Positions 1-7,660 are shown, counted from the first letter of the stretch. The stretch is DNA of 14,495 nt from Hyphomicrobiales bacterium (GCA_015655535.1 JAATEW010000100.1:1-14495), one strand, 5' to 3'. The notes: a model not told the origin generated them from the sequence alone. Translations and numbers: made by a program.

Positions 1-969
1 GCGAAAGATCTGCCCGGCGAGGCTCAAAACCGAGCCGACGCAGAAGACATTCAGCGAATTGCGGCCGAGCATCGACAAATAGCGCGCCGAATAGGGGATC
101 CATGGCGTGATCACTTTATAGGTGCCTGCGAACAATGCCATCAAGGCCAGGACATGAATGAGCCTGGCGGGTGAAAGAAAGGTTTTATCGAACATGAAAA
201 GGAGCTTGGGCTCCGGCACGTCGATCGGACTTGGCGAAAAATGCGTAAAGGCCGCGAGCGCGCCAAGCAGGACGATCGGCAGAGCCGCAAGCTTTAACCA
301 AAAGAGATGTTTGCGCGCAAAAGCGCCGATTCCCTCTTTATCGGCGATCACGAACCCGAGCACATAAATAAGCTGCCAGGATAGGGGATTTAAAAACCAC
401 ATGCCCTCAACGGGCCAGGTATGAAGGTTAATGCCGCGCGCCAGCACGTAGAGATAAAGCCCGGCAGAGACCGGCAGGAGCAGCGGCTTCGCATAACGAT
501 CGATCAAGGCGATCAGTGGCGCCGTGGCCATCAGCACGACATAGAGCGGCAAAATATTGAAATAGCCGAGCTGATGGGTGAGCAACACAAGCCCGATATT
601 GGCTTCGACCGGTTCGCGGAAAACCGCCGAGGCATTGTGCCAATCGAGCAGAAACGGCGCGTCGAGAAGAAGCGACGACGCAGCCAGCATGGCGATGGCG
701 ATCTCGGTGATGACCATTTGCGCGACATAAAGCGCAACCGCGCGGCCGCCGAGACGCAGCACGAGCCGCCCGGGCGAAAGCGGGCCGTCTTTGCCGGCAA
801 TCGAAAGCCGCATAGACCAGCCCGCGAGAAACACGAAGAGTTCGGCGGAATCGGAAAGCGAAAGACTGCGATAGGTGAAACGCTCGAAATAAATGCCGGG
901 AATATGGTTGATATAGATCGTGATCAGGGCAAAGCCGCGCCAGAAATCGATTTCGTTTGGTGTGCGCAT
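1..969 (-). CDS. opgC: OpgC family membrane protein, 3' end cut by window edge
   Basis: This is the N-terminal 323 codons of an OpgC-domain protein, an integral membrane acyltransferase-like protein. Family members attach succinyl groups to osmoregulated periplasmic glucans. I translated it from the reverse complement starting at ATG 969. The start reads MRTPNEIDFWRGFALITIYI, followed by NH, giving the Asp8, Arg11 and His22 pattern of acyltransferase-3/OpgC proteins. SDSAELFVFLAG at about 39-50 is another typical OpgC segment. Several hydrophobic membrane segments follow, and YLSMLGRNSLNVFCVGSVLS near the visible end is also typical. Family members are usually somewhat longer, so I expect some tens of residues beyond the left edge. 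An in-frame stop lies upstream of the ATG, and there is only a weak GGA ribosome site. No opgG or opgH is visible nearby. Family assignment is secure; the exact substituent is inferred. Confidence 0.9.
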   Translation of the reverse strand, partial: MRTPNEIDFWRGFALITIYINHIPGIYFERFTYRSLSLSDSAELFVFLAGWSMRLSIAGKDGPLSPGRLVLRLGGRAVALYVAQMVITEIAIAMLAASSLLLDAPFLLDWHNASAVFREPVEANIGLVLLTHQLGYFNILPLYVVLMATAPLIALIDRYAKPLLLPVSAGLYLYVLARGINLHTWPVEGMWFLNPLSWQLIYVLGFVIADKEGIGAFARKHLFWLKLAALPIVLLGALAAFTHFSPSPIDVPEPKLLFMFDKTFLSPARLIHVLALMALFAGTYKVITPWIPYSARYLSMLGRNSLNVFCVGSVLSLAGQIFR

Positions 970-1029
970 CAGCGATCCGACTTTTCGATCACGGAGATTG
1001 CCTGCTCAACCCGACGAAATTTTGGCTAG

Positions 1030-1072
1030 TATGACCCCGAAAAGTTGCAGACTTTTCGGATGAAGGTCATGC
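1030..1072. repeat. Palindromic interspersed repeat, copy 1
   Basis: This is a nested palindrome between nnr and opgC. The outer arms are ATGACC (1031-1036) and GGTCAT (1065-1070). The inner arms are CCGAAAAGT (1037-1045) and ACTTTTCGG (1051-1059), around a TGCAG loop. In reverse complement it matches the two copies at 13763-13865, apart from CCGAAAAGT in place of CCAAAAAGT. It resembles a palindromic repeat found in many copies in Rhizobiales genomes. That resemblance is from memory, not a search. Confidence 0.8.
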
Positions 1073-1080
1073 GCTGAATG

Positions 1081-1116
1081 AAAATAGGGCATGATGGTTG
1101 AACCCATCATGCCCTA
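1081..1116 (-). terminator. Intrinsic terminator of nnr
   Basis: A perfect 13-bp stem (1085-1097 paired with 1104-1116) has a 6-base loop. Read on the minus strand it is followed by TTTTC. The nnr stop codon (TAG, 1116-1114) lies inside the first arm. The stem length and the T run fit a Rho-independent terminator. opgC further downstream is therefore probably at least partly transcribed from its own promoter. Confidence 0.75.
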
Positions 1117-2676
1117 CCCGATTCCATTCTCGATCAGACGCCTCAATACAGGCGGCAGATGTTCGGAAATATCCTCCGAAATCAGGCCCGGACCGAAATG
1201 AGCCGCTGCCGCGCCATGCAGCCAGACGGCGGCGGAGACGGCTTCGAAGGCGGGCATTTCCTGCGCGAGAAGGCCGCCGATGATGCCGGCCAGAACATCG
1301 CCCGAGCCAGCCGTCGCAAGCCATGGTGGCAGGTCGTAGGCAATCGTCGCCCGCCCGCCGGGCTCCGCGACCGTGCTGTCAGGCCCTTTTGAGAGAACCA
1401 CCGCGCCGGAGAGCGTGGCGGCGGCGCGCGCGCGTTCGAGCTTCGAGCCCGCAGGCACATGGGCGCCAAACAATCTTTGGAATTCGCCGTCATGTGGCGT
1501 GAGAACGACCGGCGATCCGGAGGCTTTGATCGCCGCCGCTAAAGTTTCGAGGTCGTCAGCGAAACTCGTCAAAGCATCGGCATCGAGAACGAAGGCGCGG
1601 GGTTTCCCGGCTGCGGGTCGCGGGCTTGAAAGAGCGGTCAAGACGAGCTGCCGCGTTCTCTCGCCGACGCCGAGCGCCGGTCCCATGACAAGCACGTTCA
1701 AGCGCTGGTCGTGCAGCAGAGTTGCGAGCGCTTCCGGCGTATCGCAGACACGCGTCATGATCGCGGTCAGGGCCGCCGCATGGCTGGCAAGCGCATCGCT
1801 CGGCGTCACGATCGAGACGAGCCCGGCACCGGCGCGCAAGGCGCCGCGCGCGGCAAGCCGCGCCGCGCCCGTATGACCAAGCGAGCCCGACATGACGAGC
1901 GCATGGCCGCGCGAATATTTATGGCCCGCGATACGCGGGATCGGAAAATCGCGGCCCCAGACAGTCGGGCCATTGGCGAAACATTTGGGCTTTATCGACG
2001 CCAGCACATTGGCGGCCGTTCCAATATCCGCGATGCTCGTCTCGCCGCATAAGAGCCGCCCCGGCAAAAGCAGATGTCCCGGCTTCAGACGAAAATTCGT
2101 CACCGTGCGGCGGGCTTCGATCTCCACACCTCGTACGGCTCCGGTCGAACCGTCGAGGCCCGAAGGCACATCGACGGCGAGGATCGGCCGTCCTGTGCGC
2201 CGCGTCCATTCGTTGAGGCGCAGGACGGCGGTGCGCGCGTCTGCGTCGAGATCGCGCGCGAGGCCGGCGCCGAACAGAGCATCGACGACAAGATCGGCTT
2301 CGGCGAGCTTGGCGTCGGACAAGACGGCGATGAGAGGATGGACGTCGCCGCGCCAGGCTGAGGCCGCTTGCGCGGCATCGCCCTTCAAAGCGTCGCGCTG
2401 GCCCAAAAGGCCAAGCGAAATCTCGATTCCCTGCTCGGCGAGAAGCCGCGCGGCGACAAAGCCGTCGCCGCCATTATTGCCAGGCCCGCAGACGACCAGA
2501 ACGCGCGCCCGTGCCGGCATGGGCTGCGCCAGAAGCCGCAAGGCCTCGCGTGCGATGGCGCTGCCGGCCCGCTCCATCAAGACGATGCCGGGCGTTCCCG
2601 CGGCGATCGTCAAGCGATCGGCGGTCGCCATTTCATCATTCGTGAGAAGCTCGGGATGGCTCGTCAATGAAAGCAT
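1114..2676 (-). CDS. nnr: Bifunctional NAD(P)H-hydrate epimerase / ADP-dependent dehydratase
   Basis: This cytosolic metabolite-repair enzyme epimerises damaged NAD(P)HX (YjeF_N domain) and dehydrates the S form back to NAD(P)H at the cost of ADP (YjeF_C, a ribokinase-like domain). The 520-residue length is normal for the fused form. In the N-terminal domain I see GPGNNGGDG at 64-72 and DVPSGLDGSTG at 169-179. In the C-terminal domain I see FVLDADAL near 362-369, TPHDGEF at 393-399 and GSGD at 457-460, with Asp460 the expected catalytic residue. I chose ATG 2676 because AAGG lies 7 bases upstream; a TTG two codons earlier (2682) would overlap that site. It ends inside its own terminator hairpin and is divergent from hspQ. 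I see no missing motif. Confidence 0.95.
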   Translation of the reverse strand: MLSLTSHPELLTNDEMATADRLTIAAGTPGIVLMERAGSAIAREALRLLAQPMPARARVLVVCGPGNNGGDGFVAARLLAEQGIEISLGLLGQRDALKGDAAQAASAWRGDVHPLIAVLSDAKLAEADLVVDALFGAGLARDLDADARTAVLRLNEWTRRTGRPILAVDVPSGLDGSTGAVRGVEIEARRTVTNFRLKPGHLLLPGRLLCGETSIADIGTAANVLASIKPKCFANGPTVWGRDFPIPRIAGHKYSRGHALVMSGSLGHTGAARLAARGALRAGAGLVSIVTPSDALASHAAALTAIMTRVCDTPEALATLLHDQRLNVLVMGPALGVGERTRQLVLTALSSPRPAAGKPRAFVLDADALTSFADDLETLAAAIKASGSPVVLTPHDGEFQRLFGAHVPAGSKLERARAAATLSGAVVLSKGPDSTVAEPGGRATIAYDLPPWLATAGSGDVLAGIIGGLLAQEMPAFEAVSAAVWLHGAAAAHFGPGLISEDISEHLPPVLRRLIENGIG

Positions 2677-2708
2677 CGGCAAGCCTTATATCAAGCCTTT
2701 TACAAAAG

Positions 2709-2734
2709 CATGCGGCGTAAAAATACGCTGCATG
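2709..2734. repeat. Inverted repeat upstream of nnr
   Basis: Arms 2709-2719 and 2724-2734 pair over 11 positions with one G-T wobble around an AAAA loop. The palindrome lies 33 bases upstream of the nnr start, in the nnr-hspQ divergent region. It could be an operator or a hairpin in the nnr leader. On the plus strand it is followed by TTTCTC, too short a T run for a confident terminator. Farther on, GAAGAATTC occurs twice (2772-2780 and 2782-2790). Confidence 0.5.
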
Positions 2735-2875
2735 TTTCTCGCGCAAATCCGTTTGCCGCGCCAGCACTTTGGAAGAATTCTGAAGAATTCCATGGTCAAG
2801 CTCGCAGATCCGTCGAAGCCAAATTGTGTTCGATCAAATCCGCACCGGGTAATGGCTGGGCGTGAGGCTGACTGG

Positions 2876-2904
2876 TTGACAGTCGTACGGGGTACGTTTA
2901 CGCA
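2876..2904 (+). promoter_or_regulatory. Candidate promoter of hspQ
   Basis: A perfect TTGACA lies at 2876-2881. A 17-base spacer leads to TACGCA (2899-2904), a poor -10 box. The position, about 65 bases before the hspQ start, is suitable. Only the -35 box is convincing. I saw no clear RpoH-type promoter, although HspQ homologues are heat-induced in enterobacteria. Confidence 0.35.
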
Positions 2905-2969
2905 AGATCTGCTGCGGGAGTTTCGCCACCTCGCATCGCGTTCCGTCACAAGGCGACACAGTCCACGTC

Positions 2970-3299
2970 ATGAAGCCGCTCTTTGCGAAATTCGCGATTG
3001 GTGAGATTGTCAAGCACCGGAAATATCCGTTCCGGGGCATCATTTACGATGTCGATCCGGAATTCGCCAATACCGAAGAATGGTGGCAAGCGATCCCGGA
3101 AGAAGTCCGGCCCCGCAAGGATCAACCTTTCTATCATCTCTTCGCGGAAAACGCCGAAACCGAATATGTCGCCTATGTTTCCGAGCAGAACCTGCTACCA
3201 GATACGTCGGGCGATCCGGTGCGCCATCCGCAGGTCGAAGAAATGTTCGAGCGCGATCCGGACGGCGCCTATCTGGTCAAGACCGTCCGGCTCAACTGA
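2970..3299 (+). CDS. hspQ: HspQ family heat shock protein (YccV-like)
   Basis: This small cytosolic protein of 109 residues has the YccV-like fold, described as binding hemimethylated DNA. In E. coli, HspQ acts as a specificity factor and substrate of the Lon protease. The family pattern runs the whole length: FAIGEIVKHRKYPFRG at 8-23, IIYDVDPEFANTEEWW at 24-39, DQPFYHLFAEN around 51-61, and YVAYVSEQNLLPD in the second half. The length is normal for the family. ATG 2970 begins exactly at the conserved N-terminus, but the ribosome site is weak: AAGG is about 15 bases away. The gene is divergent from nnr, has a TTGACA box upstream and a strong terminator downstream, so it is probably transcribed alone. 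The family is certain; the role in this organism is inferred. Confidence 0.93.
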   Translation: MKPLFAKFAIGEIVKHRKYPFRGIIYDVDPEFANTEEWWQAIPEEVRPRKDQPFYHLFAENAETEYVAYVSEQNLLPDTSGDPVRHPQVEEMFERDPDGAYLVKTVRLN

Positions 3300-3344
3300 G
3301 CGATTGACCGCTTAACCCGTCTTCCAATTCGATCATGGCGTCCA

Positions 3345-3384
3345 CGCCGCGACTTGGTTGACAGCCTGTCGCGGCGCTTTTTTT
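3345..3384 (+). terminator. Intrinsic terminator of hspQ
   Basis: CGCCGCGAC (3345-3353) pairs perfectly with GTCGCGGCG (3368-3376) over 9 bp around a 14-base loop. One C and seven T residues (3378-3384) follow. It begins 45 bases after the hspQ stop codon and has the form of a Rho-independent terminator. Confidence 0.8.
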
Positions 3385-3394
3385 CTGCGCAATT

Positions 3395-3427
3395 CTGGAG
3401 CCGCCGGTTGAAACCGGACGGCTCCAG
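3395..3427 (-). terminator. Hairpin after the ialB-like gene, possible terminator
   Basis: CTGGAGCCG (3395-3403) pairs with CGGCTCCAG (3419-3427). Inside, CCGG (3404-3407) pairs with CCGG (3414-3417) around a TTGAAA loop, with one bulged A. It starts 9 bases after the stop codon of the minus-strand gene. The stem is strong, but on the minus strand no T run follows, only AATT. Termination is therefore less certain; it might instead protect the mRNA 3' end. Confidence 0.5.
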
Positions 3428-3436
3428 CACGAAGGC

Positions 3437-4222
3437 TTACTTCGGGGCCGCGGGAGCCGGCGCCGCTGCGCCGCCTGCCGGCTGAGCCGCTTCGAGTTTC
3501 TTACGCTCCTCTTCGGCGCGTTTCTGCAATTCTTCCTGCAGCTTCTTCTGCTGCTCTTCGAGCACCTTCGGATCGATCGCCGGGCCGTCGAAAGCATCCC
3601 CGAACCCGTTCACGGGGATATTGAAATCGACTTCGTTGCCGACCTGGTTTTTCACCTGAACGACAAGGCCTCCCGCCTTTTTCAACGAATCAATCGTCGG
3701 GCCCTTGACCTTCGCTTCGGCGAAACATCCGTTCGGGAAACATATCTCAAAAGCGCCGTCGACCGGTGCGCCCTTGTCGATGGTGAGACGGAAACCCGGC
3801 TTCAGCATGAGGCCGATCGGCAGAAGCAGACGCACGATGCGCTGATCGTCGCCCTTGATGTCATAAACCGCGAGCGCGAGAATCGGCTGCTGATCCGCCT
3901 GGACGCCGAAATCGCGCGTCGTATAGCAAATATCCTTGCCCGCTGCCTGATCTCTGCCGCAAACCTTGGTCCAATTGGCTTGCGTCGGCACAAGATCAGC
4001 TTTGACGGGTCCAGGCGGTTGCTGCCCGGCGGCCGCGTCCGGTTGAGCCGCCGGGGCGGCGGGCGCCGCGGGAGCGGCAGGCGCCGGAGCAGCAGTGGGG
4101 GCATGGGCCGGCGCCGCAGCCGGCTTCTTTGCCGGGGTGGTCGCCTGGGCGAAAGCTGCGCCTGGCAAAAAGAGTGAGCCGGCCAAAATGGCGGCCCAAA
4201 GACGCTTAGTGGGGAACGGCAT
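3437..4222 (-). CDS. Invasion-associated locus B (IalB) family secreted protein
   Basis: This is a 261-residue exported protein of the IalB family, named after a Bartonella erythrocyte-invasion protein and widespread in free-living Rhizobiales with unclear function. The signal peptide ends near AFA-Q (residues 25-26). Residues 30-72 are an Ala/Pro-rich spacer. The IalB core spans about 75-212 and has four cysteines (C88, C99, C161, C166), as expected for two disulphides. FEICFPNGCFAEA is a typical segment. The tail, from about 217, is a charged Glu/Lys/Gln helix and then an Ala/Pro-rich end, which could contact peptidoglycan or the envelope (inference). ATG 4222 has GGAAGG 7 bases upstream. 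The gene converges on hspQ and is divergent from the solute-binding protein gene. An invasion role should not be assumed from the name. Confidence 0.88.
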   Translation of the reverse strand: MPFPTKRLWAAILAGSLFLPGAAFAQATTPAKKPAAAPAHAPTAAPAPAAPAAPAAPAAQPDAAAGQQPPGPVKADLVPTQANWTKVCGRDQAAGKDICYTTRDFGVQADQQPILALAVYDIKGDDQRIVRLLLPIGLMLKPGFRLTIDKGAPVDGAFEICFPNGCFAEAKVKGPTIDSLKKAGGLVVQVKNQVGNEVDFNIPVNGFGDAFDGPAIDPKVLEEQQKKLQEELQKRAEEERKKLEAAQPAGGAAAPAPAAPK

Positions 4223-4448
4223 CGGGTTTCCTTCCGGTAATCAGCCTTCTGAGCGGGCCGCAGCAAGAATAAAGTGAACGCAAACGACCGCTGCTCAAAA
4301 AAACGGATCGCGAGCCGCCGTCAACCCAGCTTCCTAGCTCTTCGCCATCGAATGCGGCGACAAATTGACGTGTTCGATACCCTTAAAAACCATGCGCAGC
4401 CCAGTTGCAACCATGCGAATCACGGCGCGATGCGGTAAAAGCGGCTTT

Positions 4449-6395
4449 ATGTTGCGACGAGCGATTCGCCTGGCGAGTGCCTTGTTCTTGAAGGCGGCTC
4501 GGGGAAAGACGGCTTGGCGAAAGCCGGGCTGGGGCAAGCCGTGCTGGACTCGCGGCTTGGCGATAGGCTGTGCCGTTTTCTTCGCCCTTGCCCCGGCGCA
4601 GGCCGGTCACCCGGTAAGTTCGATCGGTTCAAATCTAGGAAGCCCAAATTCAGAAAATCCAAATTCAGTAAGTCATGGAATCGCCATGCACGGCGATCCG
4701 GCGCTGACCGCGAATTTCGACCATTTGCCCTATGCCAATCCGGCCGCGCCAAAGGGCGGACGTCTCAAACTCGCGTTTCAAGGTACGTTCGACAGTCTGA
4801 ACCCTTTCAATTTGAAAGCCGGCTCTACGGCGCAAGGCCTCAACGGAAATATCTTCGAGACTTTGATGGCGCGCTCGTCCGACGAGCCTTTCAGCCTCTA
4901 TGGCCTGATCGCGCAGTCGATCGAGACCGATGCCGAGCGGTCTTATGCGACGTTCAGGCTCGACCCGCGCGCCCGCTTTTCCGACGGCACGCAGGTCACG
5001 TCCGACGATGTCGCCTTCACCTTCGACCTTCTGAAGCGCAAAGGCCGGCCGCAACAGCGCGCCGCCTTTTCTCAAGTGCATGGCGTCGAAACGCCCGATG
5101 CGCTGACGATCCGCTATGATCTTCAGGGTCTCGGCGATCGAGAGATGCCGCTCATTCTGGCGCTGATGCCGGTCTTGCCGCGCCACGCCGTCGATCCCGC
5201 GGGTTTCGAGGACACAAGCCTCGCGATCCCGATCGGCTCCGGGCCCTATCGCGTCACCGAGGTGAAGCCCGGCGAGCGTCTGCTGCTCAGCCGCAATCCC
5301 GATTATTGGGCCAAGGACCTGCCGATCCGCCGCGGGCTGTTCAATTTCGACGAGATCGAAATCAATTATTACCGCGACGCCAATAGCCAGTTCGAGGCGT
5401 TCCGCGCGGGCCTCATCGATTTTCGCGATGAGACGAACCCGCAGCGCTGGACGAGCGGCTATGATTTCCCGGCCATGCGCGATCATCGCGTCTATCGGGA
5501 CGCCTTGCCGATCGGCGGCCCGAAGGGCATCGAAGGGTTCGTGTTCAATTTGCGACATCCCGTTTTCGACGATGTCCGCGTGCGTGAGGCTCTGGGCCTC
5601 GTCTTCGATTTTGAATGGATCAACGCCAATCTCTATGACGGCGTCTATACGCGTTCAAAAAGTTATTTCGACGCCTCCGAACTGGCTTCGACGGGACGTC
5701 CGGCATCGCCTGCCGAACGCGCCCTCCTCGCGCCTTTCCCCGGTGCCGTGCGGGAAGACATTCTCGACGGCACTTGGCAGCCGGCAAAGAGCGATGGCTC
5801 CGGCCATGACCGGACCTTGCCGAAACGCGCACTCGCCGAATTGGCCGAAGCCGGTTTCACGCTGCAAGACGGCCGCCTGACGAAAGACGGCGTGCCGCTC
5901 GCCTTCGAGATCATGGTGAAGGACCGCAACCAAGAGCGCTTGGCCTTGAATTATGCCGACTCGCTGCGGCGCATCGGCGTCGACGCCCGCGTGAAGCTGG
6001 TCGATGAAGTACAATATCAGCGGCGGCGGCAAAAATTCGAGTTCGATGTGATGATCGGCAGTTGGATCGCCTCTGCCTCTCCCGGCAATGAGCAGCGCTC
6101 GCGCTGGGGCTCGGCCAGCGCCGATCAGGAAGCCTCCTTCAATCTTGCCGGCGTCAAATCGCCCGCCGTCGATGCCATGATCACGGCACTGCTCGCGGCA
6201 ACGACGCATGAGGATTTCGTGACGGCCGTGCGCGCCTATGACCGGGTGCTTCTCTCCGGCTTCTATATCGTGCCTTTGTTCTATTCATCCGACCAATGGA
6301 TCGCCGCATCCGCATCGCTTGCGCGTCCGAAGCAGCTCCCGCATGACGGGCCTCCCGTTTCCTCGACGCTTGACACCTGGTGGAGAACACCATGA
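4449..6395 (+). CDS. YejA-like periplasmic solute-binding protein (family 5)
   Basis: This is a family 5 (DppA/OppA-type) binding protein, closest in pattern to YejA, which serves peptide and microcin C uptake. From ATG 4449 it has 648 residues. A hydrophobic segment ends APAQA-G at about residues 48-53. The mature part begins HGIAMHGDPAL and continues PYANPAAPKGGRLKLAFQGT. The family signature ARFSDGTQVTSDDVAFTFDL, then FDFEWINANLYDGVYTRSKS and the end LDTWW, all match YejA. The start is uncertain: ATG 4449, ATG 4413, ATG 4392 and TTG 4365 are all in frame without a good ribosome site, and the TTG may be a -35 box. The region before the hydrophobic segment is unusually long and basic. The stop overlaps the next start as ATGA. 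No permease or ATPase gene is present, so its transporter must be elsewhere. Confidence 0.9.
   Translation: MLRRAIRLASALFLKAARGKTAWRKPGWGKPCWTRGLAIGCAVFFALAPAQAGHPVSSIGSNLGSPNSENPNSVSHGIAMHGDPALTANFDHLPYANPAAPKGGRLKLAFQGTFDSLNPFNLKAGSTAQGLNGNIFETLMARSSDEPFSLYGLIAQSIETDAERSYATFRLDPRARFSDGTQVTSDDVAFTFDLLKRKGRPQQRAAFSQVHGVETPDALTIRYDLQGLGDREMPLILALMPVLPRHAVDPAGFEDTSLAIPIGSGPYRVTEVKPGERLLLSRNPDYWAKDLPIRRGLFNFDEIEINYYRDANSQFEAFRAGLIDFRDETNPQRWTSGYDFPAMRDHRVYRDALPIGGPKGIEGFVFNLRHPVFDDVRVREALGLVFDFEWINANLYDGVYTRSKSYFDASELASTGRPASPAERALLAPFPGAVREDILDGTWQPAKSDGSGHDRTLPKRALAELAEAGFTLQDGRLTKDGVPLAFEIMVKDRNQERLALNYADSLRRIGVDARVKLVDEVQYQRRRQKFEFDVMIGSWIASASPGNEQRSRWGSASADQEASFNLAGVKSPAVDAMITALLAATTHEDFVTAVRAYDRVLLSGFYIVPLFYSSDQWIAASASLARPKQLPHDGPPVSSTLDTWWRTP
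4512..4556 (+). repeat. 15-base tandem repeat before the signal segment
   Basis: There are three imperfect 15-base units (4512-4526, 4527-4541, 4542-4556). They encode AWRKP, GWGKP and CWTRG directly before the hydrophobic signal segment of the solute-binding protein. The first two units are close; the third keeps only part of the pattern. Confidence 0.6.
4632..4676 (+). repeat. 15-base tandem repeat after the signal segment
   Basis: There are three imperfect 15-base units (4632-4646, 4647-4661, 4662-4676), each beginning AAT. They encode NLGSP, NSENP and NSVSH in the linker between the predicted signal cleavage site and the folded binding domain. The stretch is richer in A than its surroundings. 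Confidence 0.65.
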
Positions 6396-7564
6396 CGCTT
6401 GAAGCCCGCGATGGGGCAAGAGCTGCCGATCCCTTCGCGCAATTCGGTCTCGACACGCTTCTGTCCGGCGCGGCGCGTCTGCGGCCGGATAGCATGGCGC
6501 TCGCCGATCGCGAGGAGACTTTGACTTACGCGGCTTTCGCCAGCCGCGCGACAGCGCTCGGCCATCTTTTCGCGGAACATGGATTGAAGCCCGGCGAACG
6601 CGTGATGCTCATTGGCGGCGCCGGCAATGCGCTTGTTATCGCCTTGATCGCCGCGATCCGCGCCGGGCTCGAACCGGCGCTGGCACCGATCGATCTTTCC
6701 GCACAAGACCTCGGCGCCTATGCGCGCGCCGTCAATGCCGTGGCCCTGATCGGGACAACCAGCTACGGCGCTTTCAATGCCGGCGATCTTTATCTTATGG
6801 CGGCGGCGGAGACGGCCAGCATCCGCCTCGTCGCGACGCTTGGCCCGGACGGAATGGACGGGGCCGTCGATTTTGGCTGCGACGCCGTCAAACGCCATAG
6901 CGCCTCGGCCTTCTATATCGGATACGAACGCGGCAAACCTTCGACCACGGCATCGGCGAAGATTTTTACGCTGCGGCGTGGCGAGAAATCCGCGCCGATC
7001 ATGCATAAGCAGAGCACTTTGATCGCCGCCGGGTTCGATTTCGTCGCCCATGCGAAAGTCGGACGCGACACGCCGATCGTCTCGACCTTGCCGCCGGTGC
7101 GTTTCGCTGCGCTCGTCGCAGGCCCTGTCGCCGCCTTGCTGTCCGGTTCAGCTTTGCATTTCGACGGACCTTTCGAGGCAAAGGCTTTTCTCAAGGCCTG
7201 CGAACGCGCCGGACGCGCCCATCTCATCGCACCGGCGCTTTTTGGGCCGGATTTCGCGCAAGCGGGCGTCACAAAAAACCTCGCCAGTCTCACGCTCGTG
7301 TCGCAAATGCGGGCGGCCGGACCACTCACCTTGCCCGATGCCTTTGCCGCCGAATGCGCTCTGGTCGATCTTTATTCTTTCGACGAGATCGCTGCCGTCC
7401 CCGAGCAACGTCTCGGCAGCATGGCGCAACAGCCGGCGCAGATGCCCCATCACATCGGCTTTGAAAATACGAAGATCCTTGCCGTCAAAGGGCAGATCGC
7501 CGCGTCCGGCGGGATCGGTCTTTCGGGCGCGGCCGTGACGGACGCTGTCGCCTTGGCGTCATAG
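6392..7564 (+). CDS. Degenerate adenylate-forming (acyl-CoA synthetase-like) protein
   Basis: The 390 residues follow the N-terminal domain of the ANL (AMP-binding) superfamily. The opening, LARLRPDSMALADREETLTY-like in pattern, matches the usual start of acyl-CoA synthetases, then LKPGERVMLIGGAGNALVIA and TLPPVRFAALVAGPVAALLS follow family order. The ATP-binding P-loop, normally TSGSTGxPKG, is replaced by FTLRRGEKSAPIMHK around residues 192-206. The YGxTE motif appears as YSFDE at 328-332. The chain stops before the C-terminal lid domain and its catalytic lysine. It is therefore unlikely to be a normal ligase; substrate binding or a scaffold role is possible. ATG 6392 has GGAGA 5 bases upstream and overlaps the upstream stop as ATGA, so the two are translationally coupled; GTG 6380 is the alternative. 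The frame is open throughout with normal codon use, so I do not call it a pseudogene. Confidence 0.75.
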   Translation: MTLEARDGARAADPFAQFGLDTLLSGAARLRPDSMALADREETLTYAAFASRATALGHLFAEHGLKPGERVMLIGGAGNALVIALIAAIRAGLEPALAPIDLSAQDLGAYARAVNAVALIGTTSYGAFNAGDLYLMAAAETASIRLVATLGPDGMDGAVDFGCDAVKRHSASAFYIGYERGKPSTTASAKIFTLRRGEKSAPIMHKQSTLIAAGFDFVAHAKVGRDTPIVSTLPPVRFAALVAGPVAALLSGSALHFDGPFEAKAFLKACERAGRAHLIAPALFGPDFAQAGVTKNLASLTLVSQMRAAGPLTLPDAFAAECALVDLYSFDEIAAVPEQRLGSMAQQPAQMPHHIGFENTKILAVKGQIAASGGIGLSGAAVTDAVALAS

Positions 7565-7660
7565 CGCCGGTGCCATAGTCTCCATTGAACCTTTGGACGG
7601 ATCTGATCGACTAACCCCAAGTCGGACGTCTTCGTGCGTCCTTCTTAAGGAGAGTTGGCT

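Noticed and set aside
158..367. Plus-strand open frame of 69 codons
   Set aside because: It lies antisense inside opgC and shows no family pattern.
421..1029. Plus-strand open frame of 202 codons
   Set aside because: It is antisense to opgC, very rich in Arg/Glu/Gln without domain pattern, and the opposite strand encodes a clear OpgC protein.
2686..2949. Minus-strand open frame of 87 codons in the nnr-hspQ gap
   Set aside because: No recognisable domain or ribosome site, and it covers the regulatory features of the divergent region.
1892..3004. Plus-strand open frame of 370 codons across nnr into hspQ
   Set aside because: It is an Arg/Ser/Pro-rich shadow of nnr in GC-rich DNA, without domain pattern; both overlapped genes are well supported.
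4566..4577. AIGC in the binding protein as a lipobox
   Set aside because: The cysteine lies at the start of the hydrophobic segment, not its end, and APAQA-G is a better ordinary cleavage site.
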